Of a stretch of DNA of 64,000 bases, positions 61,617 to 64,000 are shown piece by piece. The stretch lies in contig NZ_FNDC01000001.1 of assembly GCF_900099655.1 (NCBI RefSeq), positions 558,001 to 622,000 of the forward strand, written 5' to 3'. The notes beneath the pieces are model-generated. The model did not search any database and had not been told where the DNA came from. It saw only the letters and a program-made list of their open reading frames with translations. The DNA is from Planococcus glaciei (lineage in GTDB: Bacteria > Bacillota > Bacilli > Bacillales_A > Planococcaceae). How positions within the stretch are numbered: position 1 is the stretch's first letter; each line of letters starts with the position of its first letter. The translations under genes were made by a program, and so were the position numbers.

Positions 61617-62234
61617 TTAAAATATTTCCAATAGCTCATTGAATTCATCGATGGCGTAGTCGTAATCCTCTACTTCGCCGAAACCGTATTTCGCAAAGAC
61701 AAAAGGAATGCCCGCGTCTTTGGCCGCTTTCCGGTCCCCCGCTGTATCTCCGACATACACCGAATCTTTCAAGCCGTTGCGTTCCATAATCAGCTTGATG
61801 TTTTCTCCTTTTGACAGCCCGGTACGCCCCGGGTTCTCAAAGTCCTGGAAGTATTTATCTAAGCCGTGATAGTCATAGAAGGCTTCAATATAACCTTCCT
61901 GGCAATTGCTGACGATGAACAATCTGTATTTCTCCGATAAGGCACGGAGCACGTCTTCCAGGTTCTCATAAAGAACACCGCCCCGTTCGCTGATAAAATC
62001 GCCTTCGATTTCCCCGCAGGACTGAATGAGTTCATTATGCATCTCAGCATTCAGATGCGGAAACAGCTTTTGCATGATTTCATGCATCTGCAGCCCCATC
62101 GTTTCTTTCAAGTGCTGCTTTGTCAGCGTATGATCTATTTTGTCGTTCTGCTCAATCGCTTTGTTCCATGCCATGACGACGGTTTCCCGCGAGTCCCACA
62201 GCGTTCCGTCCAAGTCAAAAATGATGCTGTCCAT
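61617..62234 (-). CDS. HAD-family hydrolase, phosphoglycolate phosphatase-like
   Basis: A 205-residue phosphatase from the ATG at 62234 with AGGAGAGG upstream. The motifs are IIFDLDGTLWDS (nucleophile Asp), FIVSNCQEGYIEAF (Ser/Asn motif) and SVYVGDTAGDRKAAKDAGIPFVFAKYGFG (metal). A four-helix cap lies between motifs I and II. The substrate is unknown; Gph/PpaX-type metabolite phosphatases are the nearest group. Confidence 0.88.
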   Translation of the reverse strand: MDSIIFDLDGTLWDSRETVVMAWNKAIEQNDKIDHTLTKQHLKETMGLQMHEIMQKLFPHLNAEMHNELIQSCGEIEGDFISERGGVLYENLEDVLRALSEKYRLFIVSNCQEGYIEAFYDYHGLDKYFQDFENPGRTGLSKGENIKLIMERNGLKDSVYVGDTAGDRKAAKDAGIPFVFAKYGFGEVEDYDYAIDEFNELLEIF

Positions 62235-62330
62235 TAAACCCTCTCCTCTGAACTGATATGCCTCCATTCTACCCTTTTCGGACGGGAAACCAAACCATGT
62301 TGCCCCCCGCCTGCTTCTACCGAAAGAACG

Positions 62331-63080
62331 CTATTCTTTATTGTTCCTTAATCCTACCCAGGCACCCACAACCACGATTCCGACCAGAACGCTCCAGAAA
62401 ATGGCTGTCCAGGCGAATGAATGCGGAAAATCATGGGGCAGGACATGGATTTTTTCATGGGACAAGGTCATGACCAAGAGCTTGACGCCGACCCAACCGA
62501 CGATGATGAAAGCGGCAGTTTCCAGCTGCGGATAAGTTTCGAGCAGCTGGACAAATTTATGCGCCGCAAACCGCATGATGACCACGCCAATCAATCCTCC
62601 GCTCAGCATGACCACAAACGGTCCGGCATTGATGCCGCCGATATTCGTTTCACCCAGATGCGGCAAAGTCAGCGCTAAGGCAACAGCGGCCAGCATCGAG
62701 TCGACGGCAAAGGCAATATCCGCGATTTCGATTTTTAATACTGTGGTCCAAAAACCCGAACCTTTCTTCACTTTCAGGATCGTGCCGTCTCCCTGCCCTT
62801 TCCGCTGGTCGTATATGTGCTTAAATGCAATGAATAATAAGTAAGCTGCTCCGAGTGCCTGAATCTGCCAGACGCCCACCAAAAGCGTAATCATAAAAAG
62901 AGCGGCAAACCGGAAGATAAAAGCGGCAGCCAACCCGTAGAACAGGGCTTTCTTTTTCTGCTCCCCCGGCAGATGCCGGACCATCACTGCCATGACGACC
63001 GCATTATCTGCAGCCAGAATTCCTTCCAGCCCCACCAGAACCAGCAGGACCCAAGCATATTCCAATAAGATGGCTCCCAT
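62331..63080 (-). CDS. TerC-family membrane protein
   Basis: A 249-residue protein from the ATG at 63080 (GGGAGG upstream). Seven or so helices with the TerC metal motif LVGLEGILAADNAVVMAVMVRHLPGEQKKKALFYGLAAAFIFRF near the start and KIEIADIAFAVDSMLAAVAL in the middle; the conserved Asp residues (ADN, VDS) form the ion path. Bacillus relatives export manganese during exoenzyme secretion. No manganese riboswitch (yybP-ykoY) is seen upstream. Confidence 0.9.
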   Translation of the reverse strand: MGAILLEYAWVLLVLVGLEGILAADNAVVMAVMVRHLPGEQKKKALFYGLAAAFIFRFAALFMITLLVGVWQIQALGAAYLLFIAFKHIYDQRKGQGDGTILKVKKGSGFWTTVLKIEIADIAFAVDSMLAAVALALTLPHLGETNIGGINAGPFVVMLSGGLIGVVIMRFAAHKFVQLLETYPQLETAAFIIVGWVGVKLLVMTLSHEKIHVLPHDFPHSFAWTAIFWSVLVGIVVVGAWVGLRNNKE

Positions 63081-63309
63081 TCTTTTTCCTCCCATAGGAT
63101 TGGACATCTGATAAAGTGATCTTCTGCCGATAAAGAAGCTTTTTCTATACTATACTAAGGAAACAGAATAATTGACTAAATTTTCCGCTATTTAAAGAAA
63201 AAAATTTGGCAAGCAGATGAATAATGTCTTTTCCCTCTCTTTTTCCGGCTCTGATATGGTAATGTTTCGGTATAGGCGAGGATGCCATAAGAAGTAAGGG
63301 GAAGAAGCA

Positions 63310-64000
63310 ATGAACGAACGTGACTGGCTTATTTTAAAAGTGCTATATGAAAAAAAGAACATCACGAAAACGGCCGAAAGTTTGTATATTTCTCAGCCTT
63401 CTTTAACTAAAAGAATTCAGCAAATAGAACAGGAATACGGACGGACTCTTGTTGTCCGCGGGGCGAAAGGCGTCCAATTTACCACAGAAGGCGAATACCT
63501 GGCAAAATGCGCAGATGAAATGCTCGAGCGCCTTTACCGGATTAAGGACCATATCCTGAGCATGGGTGAGGAAGTCAGCGGCACTTTACGGTTAGGCGTT
63601 TCAAACTATATCACCCGGCATAAACTCCCCGTCCTACTCAGACTATTTGGAGAACAATTCCCGAAAGTGAATTATAAAGTGCATACAGGCTGGAGCCGTG
63701 ACGTGTTTAACCTTGTCTATAATCAGGAAGTACATGCCGGAATTGTACGCGGCGATTATAACTGGCCCGGCCCAAAACATCTTTTGTTTGAAGAAAATCT
63801 TTGCATCGTGTCGAAAGAAAAAATAGGTCTCCACGATCTTCCTTCTTTGCCGAGGATTGAGTATGAAACAGACAGTCTTTTAAAAAAGATGATCGATCAT
63901 TGGTGGAGCGGTACATTTTCAAAGCCGCCGCTGCTTGGAATGGAAGTGGACAAAGCAGACACCTGCAAAGAAATGGTATTGAATGGCCTCGGGTACGGCA
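63310..64000 (+). CDS. LysR-family transcriptional regulator (runs off the right edge)
   Basis: The frame is open from the ATG at 63310 to the end of the window (230 codons). The N-terminal helix-turn-helix reads DWLILKVLYEKKNITKTAESLYISQPSLTKRIQQIEQEYGRTLVVRGAKGVQFTTEGEYL, and the effector domain begins with GTLRLGVSNYITRHKLPVLLRLFGEQFP. AAGGGGAAG precedes the ATG. The regulated gene is not visible; the divergent TerC gene is 229 bases away. Confidence 0.9.
   Translation, partial: MNERDWLILKVLYEKKNITKTAESLYISQPSLTKRIQQIEQEYGRTLVVRGAKGVQFTTEGEYLAKCADEMLERLYRIKDHILSMGEEVSGTLRLGVSNYITRHKLPVLLRLFGEQFPKVNYKVHTGWSRDVFNLVYNQEVHAGIVRGDYNWPGPKHLLFEENLCIVSKEKIGLHDLPSLPRIEYETDSLLKKMIDHWWSGTFSKPPLLGMEVDKADTCKEMVLNGLGYG

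Noticed and set aside
63081-63309. Manganese (yybP-ykoY) riboswitch in front of the TerC gene
   Set aside because: The conserved GGGGAGUAG-like loops were not found on the minus strand.

Overview
The window reads as a chromosomal segment of a low-to-mid GC Gram-positive of the order Bacillales, most likely Planococcaceae (Planococcus/Planomicrobium-like). This is inferred from strong AGGAGG ribosome sites, TTGACA/TATAAT promoters, Fur, CcpA and SigmaW type sites, SAM, lysine and c-di-AMP riboswitches, and gene sets that match Bacillus (mtn, dct, kimA, yfiYZ/yfhA-like, PspA). No rRNA, tRNA, CRISPR array, phage or complete insertion sequence was seen.

Layout. 1-6.3 kb: end of an MFS transporter, a cupin protein, then a divergent iron region in which a ferredoxin-NADP reductase faces a siderophore ABC transporter across one perfect Fur box. 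6.3-9.2 kb: flavin reductase, small ion channel with an unusual filter, EAL-domain protein with a 28-bp perfect palindrome upstream, and a DHFR/RibD-like reductase. 9.2-19 kb: a complete methionine-salvage locus with two back-to-back SAM riboswitches. Leftward lie mtnK, mtnA and a sugar-type ABC transporter translationally coupled to them (a likely methylthioribose importer); rightward lie mtnW, mtnX, mtnB and mtnD. 19-22.3 kb: a tiny SigmaW-type membrane protein, DUF4395 protein and proBA. 22.6-32.6 kb: metabolic and transport genes (secreted TIM-barrel-like protein, winged-helix protein, PadR/HAAS pair, CstA, Bcr/CflA pump, prolyl aminopeptidase-like hydrolase, branched-chain aminotransferase).

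32.6-37.9 kb is the accessory island: a SUKH immunity protein, a CdiI-like immunity protein and a 1018-residue secreted toxin carrying a glycosidase-like fold, a PPC domain and a C-terminal EndoU/CdiA-type nuclease. It is bordered by direct and palindromic repeats. 38-41.9 kb: NUDIX hydrolase and SNF2/SWIM helicase, followed by a parS-like palindrome. 42.4-47.3 kb: the dctP-dctR-dctS/dctB C4-dicarboxylate system, with a cre site in front of dctP. 47.4-49.6 kb: c-di-AMP riboswitch and KimA-type potassium importer. 49.6-54.5 kb: MazG-like protein, Lrp regulator, EamA exporter and an amino acid ABC transporter under a lysine riboswitch. 54.6-57.5 kb: mnmH, a SAM methyltransferase and pgeF.

57.6-61.5 kb is a second region of special interest: a five-gene operon (DUF4178, PspA, DUF4247 lipoprotein, DUF350, membrane-bound spermidine-synthase-like protein) behind a textbook SigmaW promoter, suggesting an envelope-stress system linked to polyamine chemistry. 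The window ends with a HAD phosphatase, a TerC protein and the start of a LysR regulator that runs off the edge.
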